Notes: generated by a model from the letters alone, not told the origin. A DNA stretch of 64,000 bases from Synechococcus sp. MVIR-18-1 (GCF_014279835.1 NZ_CP047942.1:248001-312000); one strand, 5' to 3'. Shown: positions 17,797-27,574, counted from the stretch's first letter. Program-made: numbers and translations.

Positions 17797-17934
17797 TTAG
17801 CGGCGAATAAACTGCATCGCAGCTAGGGCACCCAAGAAAAAAACTGTGGGAACACCCAAGGTGTGCAAAGCGAGCCAACGCACCGTAAAAATTGGGTAAT
17901 TGCGAGGCGTTGAGGTGGCGGGAGTCTGTGTCAT
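17797..17934 (-). CDS. psbF: Cytochrome b559 subunit beta
   Basis: A 45-residue protein with one membrane helix. His24 in [12 protein letters not shown] is the axial haem ligand that, with His24 of PsbE, coordinates the shared cytochrome b559 haem of photosystem II. The N-terminal part ([19 protein letters not shown]) and the end AAMQFIRR fit PsbF. It starts with ATG at 17934, 3 bases after the psbE stop, consistent with translational coupling in psbEFLJ. Confidence 0.96.
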   Translation of the reverse strand: MTQTPATSTPRNYPIFTVRWLALHTLGVPTVFFLGALAAMQFIRR

Positions 17935-17937
17935 GGC

Positions 17938-18186
17938 TTATTTCAAGCGCAGGTCGAGTTCAGATTTGCCCTCAAAACGCTGGCTCACAACCGGAGCCTT
18001 GCTTTCAGAGGCTTGAAAATAAGCATCTGGACGAGGTGTGCCGAAGGCGTCGTAAGCGAGGCCTGTAGACACAAAAAGGAACCCAGCCAAGAAAATGGAT
18101 GGCAAGGTAATCGCATGAATCACCCAGTAGCGAATACTGGTGATGATTTCAAAAAACGGGCGTTCCCCGGTGGAGCCGGCAGCCAT
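17938..18186 (-). CDS. psbE: Cytochrome b559 subunit alpha
   Basis: An 82-residue thylakoid protein. His24 in [12 protein letters not shown] is the haem ligand; one membrane helix follows, and then a lumenal domain with [14 protein letters not shown] and RFEGKSELD, all typical of PsbE. It is required for photosystem II assembly and photoprotection. First gene of psbEFLJ; ycf48 and rubA lie just upstream on the same strand, the usual cyanobacterial order. A TAAGAT-like -10 at 18211-18216 and a 12-base palindrome lie in the 109-base leader. Confidence 0.97.
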   Translation of the reverse strand: MAAGSTGERPFFEIITSIRYWVIHAITLPSIFLAGFLFVSTGLAYDAFGTPRPDAYFQASESKAPVVSQRFEGKSELDLRLK

Positions 18187-18210
18187 AGCGTCGGGCGTAT
18201 CAGCTAATTG

Positions 18211-18228
18211 ATCTTAGGGCAGCTGCCC
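18211..18228 (-). promoter_or_regulatory. Candidate psbE promoter -10 with adjoining palindrome
   Basis: On the minus strand TAAGAT (18216-18211) lies 24 bases before the psbE ATG and would place the transcript start near 18204. It is abutted by the perfect palindrome GGGCAGCTGCCC (18217-18228), which would occupy the spacer and could bind a regulator. No consensus -35 hexamer was found at 16-18 bases. The assignment is inference from position and sequence only. Confidence 0.35.
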
Positions 18229-18295
18229 CGAACTCGCGCTGCTTACACGGCACTGGTTACAGAGCGTTGTCAGAGCAGCGAGAGTTCATATGGAA

Positions 18296-19306
18296 TCAGC
18301 TTGTCGCAGACCAACGCAACAGGTTGCCGCGCTCGCCGAGAAGGAAGGCGTGCAATTGATTGCCGCTGTGATCAAACACGAAACGGTTGAAATTCGTGGG
18401 GGTCTGATTCGCTTCGGGATCCCGTTCCCAGCTGTCGCCGTTGTCACGACTCACCAGCAAGGTCCCATTGCCACCACCGGCCCAAATGGCACCGTCATCG
18501 GACCAGGCCATGTCCATATAGCCGTAGCCATTGGTGATAGGGATGATCGCCTTGCCCCAGTTCTCGTTATCAACGTCGTCTTCGTTAAAGCGAATCTGAG
18601 CGCCTCGAGCCACCATCCACAACTTTCCGTCAGGTTGGTAGCCGATGCTTTGCAGGCGCTGACTGCTCACGCGTTGGTGTACTTGCCAAATGTCTTGACC
18701 TGGAGCCCATCCGGCGTAGAAGTTGCCAAGGCTGCTCACACTGACGTATCCGCCTTCAGGTCCGCGGCGCAAATCGCGAATCGCCCCTGCTGCGTCACTC
18801 ACCTCCGCTTCCCAGCTTCCGCCTCCGTCGCTGGTGCGATAGACGGCGCCAACATTGGTAGCCAGTTCGGCTGTGTTCGGTCCAAGGGCGGTAATTAGGT
18901 AGGGCTCTCCTGGAAGCTTGGTGTCAAGGAAAAGCCGAGTCCAGTTGTTGCCACCATCGGTGGTGTGCATCAGCAAGCCAGGCTGACCGGCAATCCAGCC
19001 ATCGTCACCGTCGAAGGCGATGCTGATGAGGCGAAAATTCTCTTCTTCGGGAAGATCAAGACTGCGCTCATTCCAATTGGCGCCGCCATCATTCGTTTCA
19101 AGAATGAGTCTGTTACTTCCCACTAGGAAGCCATGGTCGGCACTCGTGAAGGCCACATCCAGGGGATTGCCCTTGGTGTTGAGGTCAATCGCTTGCCAAG
19201 GGCTGGATTGAGCCATTGGCAGACGCGTGGTGACACATCCGCCAAGTCCGAGGCCAATGCAGGCCACTAAAAAAAGGTTGAAGAGAGGGGTAAGCAGTTG
19301 CTTCAT
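18296..19306 (-). CDS. ycf48: Photosystem II assembly factor Ycf48 (HCF136), lipoprotein
   Basis: A 336-residue lumenal/periplasmic beta-propeller. The N-terminus is a lipoprotein signal with lipobox GLGGC at about residues 20-24. Repeated Asp-box-like motifs mark the seven-bladed propeller: TNDGGANW, TTDGGNNW, TSDGGGSW and SRDNGDSW. Ycf48 binds newly made D1 and is needed for early photosystem II assembly and repair. ATG at 19306 gives a good signal peptide; the upstream ATG-less extension does not. It lies between rubA (17 bases upstream) and psbEFLJ, a conserved photosystem II assembly gene cluster. Confidence 0.95.
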   Translation of the reverse strand: MKQLLTPLFNLFLVACIGLGLGGCVTTRLPMAQSSPWQAIDLNTKGNPLDVAFTSADHGFLVGSNRLILETNDGGANWNERSLDLPEEENFRLISIAFDGDDGWIAGQPGLLMHTTDGGNNWTRLFLDTKLPGEPYLITALGPNTAELATNVGAVYRTSDGGGSWEAEVSDAAGAIRDLRRGPEGGYVSVSSLGNFYAGWAPGQDIWQVHQRVSSQRLQSIGYQPDGKLWMVARGAQIRFNEDDVDNENWGKAIIPITNGYGYMDMAWSDDGAIWAGGGNGTLLVSRDNGDSWERDPEANQTPTNFNRFVFDHSGNQLHAFLLGERGNLLRWSATS

Positions 19307-19323
19307 TGGGATCAGAGGTGGTC

Positions 19324-19827
19324 TCAACGCAGTGAATAAAGGGAGAGGAAGAAAGCAAAGCCGAGGGCGAGGCCGCCAAAAATCAGCACATTTTTTTGCC
19401 CAGGAGTGAGGCGGTTAACACCGAGACCGAAATTAAGGTTTTCCTCAAATCCACTCGCTTTGGAGCGAGGTCCAATGTCGGTGAAGGCTCCGACCCTGCT
19501 GCGGCAGACCGGACAACGGAATCCGATCGGGTCGAGATCTTCAAAAGCGGTGCCCACCACGATGCCCAGCTTCTTGACACCTTCATTGGGGTCGTAAACG
19601 TATCCACAGCTTCGGCATTCGAACCGGTGCGTGCGCGGATCGGATGTCTCATTGTCTGCGCTGGCGCTTGCCTCTTCTTCGCTGGCTTCAGCTTCGCCGG
19701 CTGCTTCGGCGTCGATGGCTGCTTCGGCCTCGCTGGCTTCGGCCGGGATTAACTCCTCTGCGGGGGGGTCCACTTCGGCGGGAACTTCAGCGGGAACTTC
19801 CGCTGCTGGGCTGATCTCGTCGCTCAC
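19324..19827 (-). CDS. rubA: Membrane-anchored rubredoxin for photosystem assembly
   Basis: A 167-residue protein with three parts: an acidic Ala/Glu-rich low-complexity N-terminus (about 1-60), a rubredoxin domain with [13 protein letters not shown] and CPVCRSRVG providing the four iron-binding cysteines, and a C-terminal membrane helix ([18 protein letters not shown]). Cyanobacterial RubA is needed for photosystem assembly and works early with D1. GTG at 19827 is the start. The N-terminal extension is longer than in most relatives I know. It heads the rubA-ycf48-psbEFLJ group and diverges from ndhC over 100 bases. Confidence 0.93.
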   Translation of the reverse strand: MSDEISPAAEVPAEVPAEVDPPAEELIPAEASEAEAAIDAEAAGEAEASEEEASASADNETSDPRTHRFECRSCGYVYDPNEGVKKLGIVVGTAFEDLDPIGFRCPVCRSRVGAFTDIGPRSKASGFEENLNFGLGVNRLTPGQKNVLIFGGLALGFAFFLSLYSLR

Positions 19828-19927
19828 CGCTCCTCCTCAAGGTGACAAGACTCTATCGGCGTTGGACCTTTCCACGACAGAGGTGGTCTGCGAATGCCAG
19901 ACTGACCTTCATATAAGGGCTGCCCTG

Positions 19928-20290
19928 ATGTTTGTGCTGCCGGGCTATGACGCATTTCTGGGATTTCTGCTGATTGCAGCAGCAGTGCCGGTCTTGGCGT
20001 TGGTGACCAACAAGCTTTTGGCTCCTCGCAGTCAGGCCGGAGAACGGGAGCTCACCTACGAATCCGGGATGGAGCCGATCGGCGGAGCTTGGATTCAATT
20101 CAATATTCGCTACTACATGTTTGCCCTTGTCTTCGTCATCTTTGATGTCGAGACGGTCTTCCTTTATCCCTGGGCTGTGGCCTTCCATCGTTTGGGCCTA
20201 TTGGCATTCATCGAAGCCCTCGTTTTCATTACCATCCTTCTTGTGGCTTTGGCCTATGCATGGCGCAAAGGCGCCCTTGAGTGGAGCTGA
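19928..20290 (+). CDS. ndhC: NAD(P)H-quinone oxidoreductase subunit 3
   Basis: A 120-residue membrane subunit of cyanobacterial NDH-1 (complex I homologue). Three hydrophobic helices are visible; the conserved loop reads [27 protein letters not shown] in pieces, followed by [12 protein letters not shown], both signatures of NuoA/NdhC. NDH-1 drives cyclic electron flow, respiration and CO2 uptake at the thylakoid. ATG at 19928 ([10 protein letters not shown]) is the natural start; the longer frame upstream is only the antisense of the rubA extension. First gene of ndhC-ndhK-ndhJ. Confidence 0.96.
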   Translation: MFVLPGYDAFLGFLLIAAAVPVLALVTNKLLAPRSQAGERELTYESGMEPIGGAWIQFNIRYYMFALVFVIFDVETVFLYPWAVAFHRLGLLAFIEALVFITILLVALAYAWRKGALEWS

Positions 20291-20293
20291 TTG

Positions 20294-21073
20294 ATGACCG
20301 ACCCCATCACCATGACCTCAACCGGCGAAAGTCCTTCGATCCAATCTCTTCGCGACCTTCGTGAGGCGAGTTGTGGGCCGGTTGGTGGTGCTGCAGAGGG
20401 CTCGCCCACTGTCACGAACGACCTGAGTGAAAACGTCATCCTGACGAGCTTGGATGACCTACACAATTGGGCACGTCTCAGCAGTCTTTGGCCATTGCTG
20501 TACGGGACGGCCTGTTGCTTTATTGAGTTTGCCGCTCTCCTCGGCTCGCGCTTCGACTTTGATCGCTTCGGGCTTGTGCCTCGCAGTTCGCCAAGGCAAG
20601 CCGATCTCTTAATCGTGGCTGGCACGGTCACGATGAAAATGGGTCCGGCCTTGGTGCGTCTCTATGAGCAGATGCCAGAGCCGAAATACGTCATCGCGAT
20701 GGGAGCTTGCACCATCACCGGTGGCATGTTCAGCGCTGACTCCACGACCGCTGTTCGTGGTGTCGATAAGTTGATTCCTGTGGATCTTTACCTTCCGGGA
20801 TGTCCACCACGGCCTGAAGCGATTTTTGATGCGGTGATCAAGCTGCGTAAAAAGGTTGGCAATGAGTCGATCAGTGATCGCCGCCAGCTCAAGCAAACCC
20901 ATCGGTATTGCACTGTCGATCACGCCATGGTTCCAGTTGAGCCGATCGTGACCGGTGCCTACTTGCGCGCTGAAACGCAGGTCGCAGCCCTTGCACCTGG
21001 AGCTGGGGTCCCGATGCCTGCACCAGAGCAAACTGAGTCCGCTGAGCCCGTCTCCTCAGGTACGTCGTCATGA
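20294..21073 (+). CDS. ndhK: NAD(P)H-quinone oxidoreductase subunit K
   Basis: A 259-residue peripheral subunit of NDH-1 carrying the N2 iron-sulfur cluster next to the quinone site. The cluster ligands appear as [21 protein letters not shown] and LPGCPPRPE. An N-terminal extension of about 45 residues and an Ala/Pro/Glu-rich tail lie outside the conserved domain. ATG at 20294 follows ndhC directly (3 bases after its stop); TTG at 20291 is an alternative. It overlaps ndhJ by 4 bases (ATGA), so the three ndh genes form one operon. Confidence 0.96.
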   Translation: MTDPITMTSTGESPSIQSLRDLREASCGPVGGAAEGSPTVTNDLSENVILTSLDDLHNWARLSSLWPLLYGTACCFIEFAALLGSRFDFDRFGLVPRSSPRQADLLIVAGTVTMKMGPALVRLYEQMPEPKYVIAMGACTITGGMFSADSTTAVRGVDKLIPVDLYLPGCPPRPEAIFDAVIKLRKKVGNESISDRRQLKQTHRYCTVDHAMVPVEPIVTGAYLRAETQVAALAPGAGVPMPAPEQTESAEPVSSGTSS

Positions 21074-21621
21074 GTCCCAATTCTTCCGAGAAGCAGTCGT
21101 CTGCTGATGTCCCGGTTGCAGCGTCTCCTCAGCCAGGGCCTGTGAGCCAGTGGCTGAACCAGCAAGGCTTTGACCACGATGCTTTGGATGCTGACCATCT
21201 CGGTGTCGAGCAAATCGGGGTTGAAGCTCTCTTCCTGCAAGTGATTGCTGCTGCTTTGAAAAGCAATGGTTTCGACTATTTGCAATGTCAGGGCGGATAT
21301 GACGAGGGTCCAGGCGAGCGGCTCGTCTGCTTTTATCAGTTTGTGGCGATGGCTGAGTTCATCGATGGCAAGAGAGACACGCTGCGTGAAGTGCGCCTCA
21401 AGGTGTTCTTGTCTAGGGGGGGTGAGCCCAGTCTTCCCAGCCTTTATGGCCTCTTCCGTGGCGCGGATTGGCAGGAGCGTGAAACCTTCGACATGTTTGG
21501 TATTCACTTCGAAGGTCATCCCCATCCCAAGCGTTTACTGATGCCTGAGGACTGGACGGGTTGGCCGCTGCGCAAGGACTACGTACAACCCGACTTTTAT
21601 GAAATGCAAGACGCGTACTAA
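21070..21621 (+). CDS. ndhJ: NAD(P)H-quinone oxidoreductase subunit J
   Basis: A 183-residue peripheral-arm subunit of NDH-1 (30 kDa/NuoC family). The signature [20 protein letters not shown] lies near residue 140, followed by [16 protein letters not shown] and [10 protein letters not shown] at the end. It starts with ATG overlapping the ndhK stop and closes ndhC-ndhK-ndhJ. The stop is only 1 base from the stop of the convergent YvcK-like gene, so transcription probably runs through or ends inside coding sequence. Confidence 0.95.
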   Translation: MSPNSSEKQSSADVPVAASPQPGPVSQWLNQQGFDHDALDADHLGVEQIGVEALFLQVIAAALKSNGFDYLQCQGGYDEGPGERLVCFYQFVAMAEFIDGKRDTLREVRLKVFLSRGGEPSLPSLYGLFRGADWQERETFDMFGIHFEGHPHPKRLLMPEDWTGWPLRKDYVQPDFYEMQDAY

Positions 21622-21622
21622 C

Positions 21623-23023
21623 TCAGGCGTTTTGGTTGTCACGCTTATGCCGCCGGTAAAAGCGCATTACGGCTAAGGCAAGACTGCGGGGGTCATGGCG
21701 GAGCGTTGCGGTGGGTCGATTCCCTTGCAGTGGGGCTTGCATCACGTCAAAACCCTCTTTTTGTAGTTGCCTGCTGTCGCAGATCACCGGTTCAGCGCCC
21801 AACTTTCGATAGTGAGAGAGGAGGGTCGACTCCCTGATCGGTTCTTGGGCCAGCACGCAGTCGAATAAACGTTTGCTCACCCCGAGAGACGCCAATTGCG
21901 CTTCGATCGCGCGAAGGTGACCACTCACATCCAACCCATCCGTTTCGCCTGGTTGGGTCATTAGGTTGCAGATGTAGAGCCTGGGTGCGCGGCTGCGTTG
22001 AATGGCCGTAACCAATTCAGGCACCAGCAAGTTCGGGAGGAGGGAGGTGTACAGGCTTCCTGGCCCCAGCAAAATCAAATCGGCGTGGGCAATCGCTTCC
22101 AGTGCTCTGGGTAGCGCCGGTGGCTTCTCCGGCAGGCATCCCATCCGCACAATCGGGCTGCGTGCTTTGCCGATCGCCGATTCCCCTTCAATCCTGGTGC
22201 CGTCTTCGAGTTCAGCCCAGAGACGGACGTCGGCATTGGTGGCAGGAACGACTTGGCCTTGAACGGCGAGGACTCGACTGGAGGCTGTGATCGCTGTTTC
22301 CAGGCTTCCCGTAATCGCGCTGAGGGCGGACAGAAAGAGATTGCCAAAGCTGTGGCCTTCAAGACCGCTGCCTGCTGAGAAGCGGTATTGGAACAGACGG
22401 GTGAGTAGGGGCTCTTCCGTGGAGAGCGCAGCAAGACAGTTGCGGATGTCGCCTGGAGGCAACACGCCAAGTTCGCGACGCAACACGCCGCTACTGCCTC
22501 CGTCATCGGCAACGGTCACGATCGCAGTGATATGGCTGCTGTAGCGCTTCAGTCCACTTAGCAACGTGGATAGGCCTGTCCCACCCCCAATCGCCACAAT
22601 GTTGGGCCCTCGATTGAGGCGACTTTTGGCACGCAGTGCATCCACTAACACCGTGTCTTTTTCCGGCGCTAGAGCCTGTTGGATCGAGCCAAAACTCTGG
22701 CTTTGCCCCCAGAGCAGCAGTCCGATCCCCAGCAACAGAACGAGCGGACCCGTGATCGCCCCAGGCAACACTCTGGTGATCCAGCCGAGAGCCTCTTGAA
22801 TAACCCAGAGCATCCAATAGATCGGTTGCAGATCGGCCCAGACGGCAGCTCCTAACAGGGCTAAGACCAATCCGATCCCTGAGGTCAATAGCCATCGCTT
22901 AACCACCAGTCCGGGTCGTAACCAGCTCATCGCCCTGCGGGAGCGCAGCATCAGTTCGCGCTGCCGTTCCGCCTGCATGGCTCGGAGTCGTTGACGATTT
23001 CCGCGGCGTGGAGGGGTGGTCAA
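21623..23023 (-). CDS. YvcK/CofD-like protein with N-terminal membrane segments
   Basis: A 466-residue protein. After a basic N-terminus come two hydrophobic helices (about 45-65 and 85-108), and then the YvcK/CofD-like domain: VAIGGGTGLSTLLSGLKRY (about 145), TVADDGGSSGVLRRELG, PPGDIRNCLAAL, GHSFGNLFLSAL and LGPGSLYTSLLPNLLV. YvcK proteins bind UDP-sugars and affect central carbon and cell-wall metabolism in firmicutes; the exact role in cyanobacteria is not established. The membrane anchor is not in the B. subtilis protein but occurs in cyanobacterial homologues. TTG at 23023 is the likely start; an ATG 15 codons later is possible. Confidence 0.85.
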   Translation of the reverse strand: MTTPPRRGNRQRLRAMQAERQRELMLRSRRAMSWLRPGLVVKRWLLTSGIGLVLALLGAAVWADLQPIYWMLWVIQEALGWITRVLPGAITGPLVLLLGIGLLLWGQSQSFGSIQQALAPEKDTVLVDALRAKSRLNRGPNIVAIGGGTGLSTLLSGLKRYSSHITAIVTVADDGGSSGVLRRELGVLPPGDIRNCLAALSTEEPLLTRLFQYRFSAGSGLEGHSFGNLFLSALSAITGSLETAITASSRVLAVQGQVVPATNADVRLWAELEDGTRIEGESAIGKARSPIVRMGCLPEKPPALPRALEAIAHADLILLGPGSLYTSLLPNLLVPELVTAIQRSRAPRLYICNLMTQPGETDGLDVSGHLRAIEAQLASLGVSKRLFDCVLAQEPIRESTLLSHYRKLGAEPVICDSRQLQKEGFDVMQAPLQGNRPTATLRHDPRSLALAVMRFYRRHKRDNQNA

Positions 23024-23118
23024 AAGGGCTCGGGTGCGATGGCGTCAAATCCATCGATGTAGCTGAACTGTACGGAAGGTGAACCTGATCACCAACCTTT
23101 TGCGGCAATCCAGGCAGG

Positions 23119-23946
23119 ATGAGTCAACTTTCAGCCATCAGCCCTTTGGTTAACGCGCGGGATTCCTCGTTCAAGCCCGTTGTTGAGATGAGAGGTCTCA
23201 CGATGCAGTGGGGGGCCCATCCGGTGCTGGACGGGGTGAATCTATTGATGAAACCCGGAGAGCGCATTGCCGTTGTGGGGCCTTCTGGAGCGGGAAAATC
23301 CACGGTTTTGCGTTTGTTGGCTGGTTTGCAGCTGCCCACCGCTGGTGAATTGAGGTTGTTTGATGAGCCTCAGCCTTACCTCCGCCTCGATCAGCGCCGC
23401 CCGCCGGATGTTCGGCTTGTGTTCCAGAACCCAGCACTGCTGGCATCCTTAACGGTGGAGGAAAACGTTGGCTTCCTCTTGAATCGTCTTGGACGGATGC
23501 CTGCAGCTCAGGTTCGTGACCGTGTGATGGCTTGCTTGGATGCCGTAGGTCTCTATGAAGTCGCTGCTCAATATCCCGGCCAGCTCAGCGGAGGGATGCA
23601 GAAGCGCGTGAGCTTTGCTCGTGCCTTGATTGACGATCCAGATCGCGATGAAGCGGCGATGCCCCTTTTGTTGTACGACGAGCCCACAGCAGGTCTCGAC
23701 CCAGTGGCATCCACGAGAATTGAAGATTTGATTGTGAAAACCACCACCGTGGCTCAGGGGTGTTCGGTGGTGGTAAGCCATGTGCACAGCACCATTGAAC
23801 GCACGGCGGAGCGCATCGTGATGCTGTACGGCGGCCGCTTCCAATGGGACGGAACAGTGGACGATTACCGAACAACAGATAATCCCTACGTGGTTCAGTT
23901 CAGGACGGGTAACCTGCGCGGACCGATGCAGCCTGCTGAGCACTGA
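23119..23946 (+). CDS. ABC transporter ATPase of an Mla/TGD-type lipid-transport system
   Basis: A 275-residue ABC ATPase. Walker A is VGPSGAGKST, the Q-loop region is LVFQNPALLASLTVEENVG, the signature is LSGGMQKR and Walker B is LLLYDEPTAGLD, followed by the H-loop VVSHVHST. The signature LSGGMQKR and the immediately following MCE gene (3 bases apart) place it with MlaF/TGD3-type ATPases that power phospholipid or glycolipid movement between membranes. The permease subunit (MlaE-like) is not in the window. It diverges from the YvcK-like gene over 95 bases. Confidence 0.9.
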   Translation: MSQLSAISPLVNARDSSFKPVVEMRGLTMQWGAHPVLDGVNLLMKPGERIAVVGPSGAGKSTVLRLLAGLQLPTAGELRLFDEPQPYLRLDQRRPPDVRLVFQNPALLASLTVEENVGFLLNRLGRMPAAQVRDRVMACLDAVGLYEVAAQYPGQLSGGMQKRVSFARALIDDPDRDEAAMPLLLYDEPTAGLDPVASTRIEDLIVKTTTVAQGCSVVVSHVHSTIERTAERIVMLYGGRFQWDGTVDDYRTTDNPYVVQFRTGNLRGPMQPAEH

Positions 23947-23949
23947 ATT

Positions 23950-24843
23950 ATGCGTAGGAGCGTCCGTGAGGGGATTGTTGGTTTTTCCGTGATTGCCGCA
24001 GTAGTTGCCTTTGCAGGCACGATGTTTTGGCTCCGAGGTGAGCGTGTCGGGTCGAAGACATGGCGTGTGACGGCCGATTTCCAGGATGCAGGGGGATTGG
24101 CGGTGCGTTCACCGGTGACCTACCGGGGAATCATGGTGGGTAACGTTTCGGACATCAAGGTGACGCCCGAGGCGGTGAAGGTGTCGATTGAGATCAATCA
24201 AGATGACCTTCAATTAACGCTGCCTGTGCAAGCCACTGTGGCTTCGGCATCGCTGTTGGGTGGTGATTCCCAGGTGGCCCTGAGCAGTGTTGGCCCGCCG
24301 CTCAAGAAGGATGCGCCGATGCCCAAATCTCAACGCTGTAAGGGCCAAGGTGTGCTCTGCGAAGGAGCAACGATTCAGGGCAGCGAAGCTCCCAGCATCG
24401 CAACCATCACCGACTCTCTCCAACAGATCTTGGAACAGGTGAAGAATGAAGACCTGGTTCCCAAGTTGGTGGGATCGACCCAACAATTTGATGCCACGTT
24501 GACTGATATTCAAAAGCTTTCGAATCAACTAAGCGTTGATTTAGCAAGGGCTGCGCCTACGATTTCGAACCTCAATGAAGCCACGGCTCAGGCCGCGAGT
24601 GCCAGTCGTCATATCAATGAAGTGGTGAGCGCTTTTAATACGCCAACAACGATTACCGACCTCAAGCAAACGGTGAGCAATGCCCGCTCGTTGACGGCAA
24701 CATTTGATGAGGTGGGTGGTGATGTTGAGAAACTCACGGCCGACCCCCAATTCATGGCGGCTGTGCGCAGCGTCACGATCGGTTTAGGGCAGTTTTTCAA
24801 CGAGCTTTATCCCGCCAGCACCTCGGATGTCACCAAGCCTTAA
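23950..24843 (+). CDS. MCE-family (MlaD/TGD2-like) lipid-binding protein
   Basis: A 297-residue membrane-anchored protein: one N-terminal helix (about 9-28), then an MCE domain (about 38-110) with [18 protein letters not shown] and VGNVSDIKV, then a mostly helical C-terminal region. MCE proteins form hexameric rings or tunnels carrying lipids across the periplasm. It starts 3 bases after its ATPase gene, so both should be co-expressed. The stop shares a TTAA with the stop of the convergent chlD gene. Cyanobacterial relatives are also known as Ycf22. Confidence 0.9.
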   Translation: MRRSVREGIVGFSVIAAVVAFAGTMFWLRGERVGSKTWRVTADFQDAGGLAVRSPVTYRGIMVGNVSDIKVTPEAVKVSIEINQDDLQLTLPVQATVASASLLGGDSQVALSSVGPPLKKDAPMPKSQRCKGQGVLCEGATIQGSEAPSIATITDSLQQILEQVKNEDLVPKLVGSTQQFDATLTDIQKLSNQLSVDLARAAPTISNLNEATAQAASASRHINEVVSAFNTPTTITDLKQTVSNARSLTATFDEVGGDVEKLTADPQFMAAVRSVTIGLGQFFNELYPASTSDVTKP

Positions 24844-26942
24844 ACCGTGTTTAGTGCATCCATAGCGACGGCGGCAATCGCCTGATCGCTCGCTTTTGGC
24901 AGCTGAACATATTTGCCCCCAGCGGCTTCGGCGAGATCTTTTCCCATGCCGCTACCGATGAATTTGCGCTCAGTGTCGATCACCAGCAGTTTGAGGCCAA
25001 GCATTCGATAACGGCTGGCTACATCCAGCACTTCTTGCTTTAAGTCGGGCTTGTCCTCTCCCTCCAGTACCGGTTGGCCAAGAGAGGTGCTGAGGGGAAC
25101 ATTGCCTCGCCCATCCGTGATCGCGACCACCACCACTTGGCCGAGATCTCCTGTTGCTAAGGCGTTGGCACCAACCCGTGCGGCTTGGGTGAGGCCGTGG
25201 GCCAGCGGTGAGCCTCCGCCGCAGGGCATCGATTCCAGGCGTCGACGTGCGGCTGTGATCGAGCGGGTGGGGGGCAGCAGCACTTCAGCTTGATCGCCTC
25301 GGAAGGGGATGAGTGCCACCTCGTCTCGGTTTTCGTAGGCCTCGGTGAGCAGTCGGATCACGGCACCTTTGGCGCTTTGCATCCGGTTCAAAGCCATCGA
25401 ACCACTGGCGTCCACCAGAAAGATCACCAGGGCGCCGGCCTGGCGTTGGAGCAGCTTGGCGCGGAGGTCTGATTCTTCAACGATCACGACGCGATCAGGC
25501 TGCCGCGCTCGGCGCGCCTTTTGATAAGGAGCTGCAGCGCGCAAGGTGGCGTCAACGGCGATGCGGCGCACCGGGCCACGAGGCAGCATTGGTTTCACAT
25601 AACGGCCGCGGCTGTCACTGAGCACGACGGAGCGGCTGCCGCTATTGCCGCTTTTGCTCTTGGCGGCGTTGAACAGCAGCAGATCGGGATCAATCGCTAC
25701 GGCTTCTGGATCGAGCATGAACTCTTCCGGCACCGACGGTGGCGCCTGCTCCTCAGGGGAGTCATCTTCATCCTCATCACTGTTGTCTTCACTCTCCTGC
25801 TCCTCGCTCTTCTGCTCGTCCTCGTCTCCGGAGCCTTCAGGTGGTGGCGGTGGCTCTTGCTCTTGGGGTGGCTGTTGTTCCTGGGGTGGTGGCGGTTCCA
25901 TCTGTTGTTCAGGTGGGGGCATCTGCGATGCGCGTGGGGCGATCACCAAGGCAACGGCCACTTGCAAGTCTTCGGCTTCCACCTGTTCGCGCCCGCTGAG
26001 GGCGGCATGGGCTTTGGCGGCACGTACGGCATAGAGCTCGGAGCGATGCCCTTCCACGCCACCGCGAATCGCCTCTGTCACCAGATATTCGATCTGTTCG
26101 CTGCTGACCTTCACATCCGGTAGCCACTGCCGCGCCAGGAGCAGTTGGGTGGCGAGCGCGTCTGTTTCTTCGCTCCACCGCTCTGAGAAGCTCCGGCTGC
26201 ACTGACCGTGGGCCAGCACCGCGTTGGTGATCTCCACCCGTTGCTCAGTGCTAACGATTTGATTGGCGGACAAGACGATCGCAAAGCGATCCAGCAGGTG
26301 ATCTCGGATGGCCCCTTCTTCGGGGTTGTACGTGGCAATCAGCAGGGGCCGGCAGGGGTGGCTCAGGCTGAGCCCCTCCCGTTCCACCTGGTTTTCGCCG
26401 CTGCCTACGGCGGCGAGAAGAAGATTGATGATCCCGTCGTCGAGCAGGTTCAGCTCATCCACGTAGAGCACGCCGCGGTGTGCTTCTGCCAGTAATCCCG
26501 GCTGGAAAACAGGAGAACCACTGGTCAAGGAGGCGGTGACATCAACGGAGCCCACCAGGCGATCTTCCGTAACGCCAAGGGGGATCTGGATGAACGGGGC
26601 TGGAATCACCGTTGTGGGTGGATCTTGAGGCCGTTCGCCCCAATCCTGGGCACTTTTGGGATCGAGGTTGCGTCCCGGCAGCTTGGTCTCTCCAGCCGCT
26701 TCAAGGTCAACGATGTCAATCGGAGGGAGCAGGGCATGCAAACCTCGAGCCAGTACCGACTTTCCTGTTCCACGCCCGCCAGCAATGATCACGCCGCCTA
26801 AGCCGGGATCCACCGCTGCTAAAAGCAGAGCCAGCTTGAGAGTGCCGTGGCCGGTGATCGCCGCCAGCGGAAACGATCGGCTGGCTTGATCCAGCGCCGC
26901 TGTGCTGATGACTCCGTTTGATGTCACCCCGCTTGCAACCAT
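24840..26942 (-). CDS. chlD: Magnesium chelatase subunit ChlD
   Basis: A 700-residue subunit of protoporphyrin IX Mg-chelatase, the first committed step of chlorophyll synthesis. The N-terminal AAA+ part has a Walker A-like [14 protein letters not shown] (about 55-68) and [13 protein letters not shown] low-complexity Pro/Gln linker and an acidic stretch (about 365-415) lead to a C-terminal von Willebrand A domain with the MIDAS motif [17 protein letters not shown]. ChlD bridges ChlI and ChlH. ATG at 26942 is chosen; the frame runs on upstream but into the divergent folK gene, whose start is only 9 bases away. Confidence 0.95.
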   Translation of the reverse strand: MVASGVTSNGVISTAALDQASRSFPLAAITGHGTLKLALLLAAVDPGLGGVIIAGGRGTGKSVLARGLHALLPPIDIVDLEAAGETKLPGRNLDPKSAQDWGERPQDPPTTVIPAPFIQIPLGVTEDRLVGSVDVTASLTSGSPVFQPGLLAEAHRGVLYVDELNLLDDGIINLLLAAVGSGENQVEREGLSLSHPCRPLLIATYNPEEGAIRDHLLDRFAIVLSANQIVSTEQRVEITNAVLAHGQCSRSFSERWSEETDALATQLLLARQWLPDVKVSSEQIEYLVTEAIRGGVEGHRSELYAVRAAKAHAALSGREQVEAEDLQVAVALVIAPRASQMPPPEQQMEPPPPQEQQPPQEQEPPPPPEGSGDEDEQKSEEQESEDNSDEDEDDSPEEQAPPSVPEEFMLDPEAVAIDPDLLLFNAAKSKSGNSGSRSVVLSDSRGRYVKPMLPRGPVRRIAVDATLRAAAPYQKARRARQPDRVVIVEESDLRAKLLQRQAGALVIFLVDASGSMALNRMQSAKGAVIRLLTEAYENRDEVALIPFRGDQAEVLLPPTRSITAARRRLESMPCGGGSPLAHGLTQAARVGANALATGDLGQVVVVAITDGRGNVPLSTSLGQPVLEGEDKPDLKQEVLDVASRYRMLGLKLLVIDTERKFIGSGMGKDLAEAAGGKYVQLPKASDQAIAAVAMDALNTV

Positions 26943-26951
26943 GGATGCGCC

Positions 26952-27512
26952 TTGACTCCACCTGTGAGAAACAGTCTCGCTGATCAGACCCACAGCCTTG
27001 CTGTAGCCCTCGGCGCCAATCAGGCAGGCCCTGCTGGTTCGCCCCTGCAGACCCTCACGGCCGTAAGGCCTTTGCTGGAGGGTGTGCTGGGCAGTTGGGT
27101 CCAGTCGATGCAAGGGCGCAACCCAGGGACAATGACCCCGAATGGCGCCTCTTCAGCACTGGCGTTGTCATGGTCTCCGTTGCAGCAGACCGATCCTGTA
27201 GGTGGACCGCGCGATCAGCCTTCCTATCTCAATGCCGTTCTGCTGGTGAAGGGGCTGGAGGCCAAACCTGAACTGGCAGCTGCATTGCATTTGCTGGATG
27301 CACTGCAACAGTTGGAGCAATCGTTTGGCCGCAACCGTTCTCAAGAAGAACGCTGGGGTCCGCGGCCACTCGACCTGGATCTGTTGTTTTGGGGCGAATT
27401 GCGTGTCGATCACCCGCGATTAACGCTGCCGCATCCCCGCTTGCATTTGCGCTGTTTTGTGATGGAGCCACTGCTGGCGGCCATGCAGGCTTCAACGCCC
27501 TGGCGGAGCTGA
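26952..27512 (+). CDS. folK: 2-amino-4-hydroxy-6-hydroxymethyldihydropteridine pyrophosphokinase
   Basis: A protein of about 186 residues catalysing pyrophosphate transfer from ATP to hydroxymethyl-dihydropterin in folate synthesis. The family signature is [14 protein letters not shown] with a nearby [12 protein letters not shown], and the N-terminal ALGANQAG. An insert of about 20 residues (around [15 protein letters not shown]) separates the first helix from the [12 protein letters not shown] strand. Starts TTG 26952 or GTG 26964 are possible. It is divergent from chlD with almost no intergenic space, so its promoter must overlap chlD coding sequence. Confidence 0.88.
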   Translation: MTPPVRNSLADQTHSLAVALGANQAGPAGSPLQTLTAVRPLLEGVLGSWVQSMQGRNPGTMTPNGASSALALSWSPLQQTDPVGGPRDQPSYLNAVLLVKGLEAKPELAAALHLLDALQQLEQSFGRNRSQEERWGPRPLDLDLLFWGELRVDHPRLTLPHPRLHLRCFVMEPLLAAMQASTPWRS

Positions 27513-27574
27513 GGGCTGAGCGCACGGCTGTGGACCTGAACCCGTCATGCTGGTTTAACGATTGCTCCTCTTGC

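Noticed and set aside
19631-19927. Upstream extension of ndhC, rich in Ala and Ser
   Set aside because: It is the antisense of the rubA N-terminal extension; ndhC homology starts at ATG 19928.
25645-26034. Ser/Gly-rich plus-strand open frame
   Set aside because: Antisense to the acidic and Pro/Gln linker of chlD; its repetitive look is only the complement of that linker.
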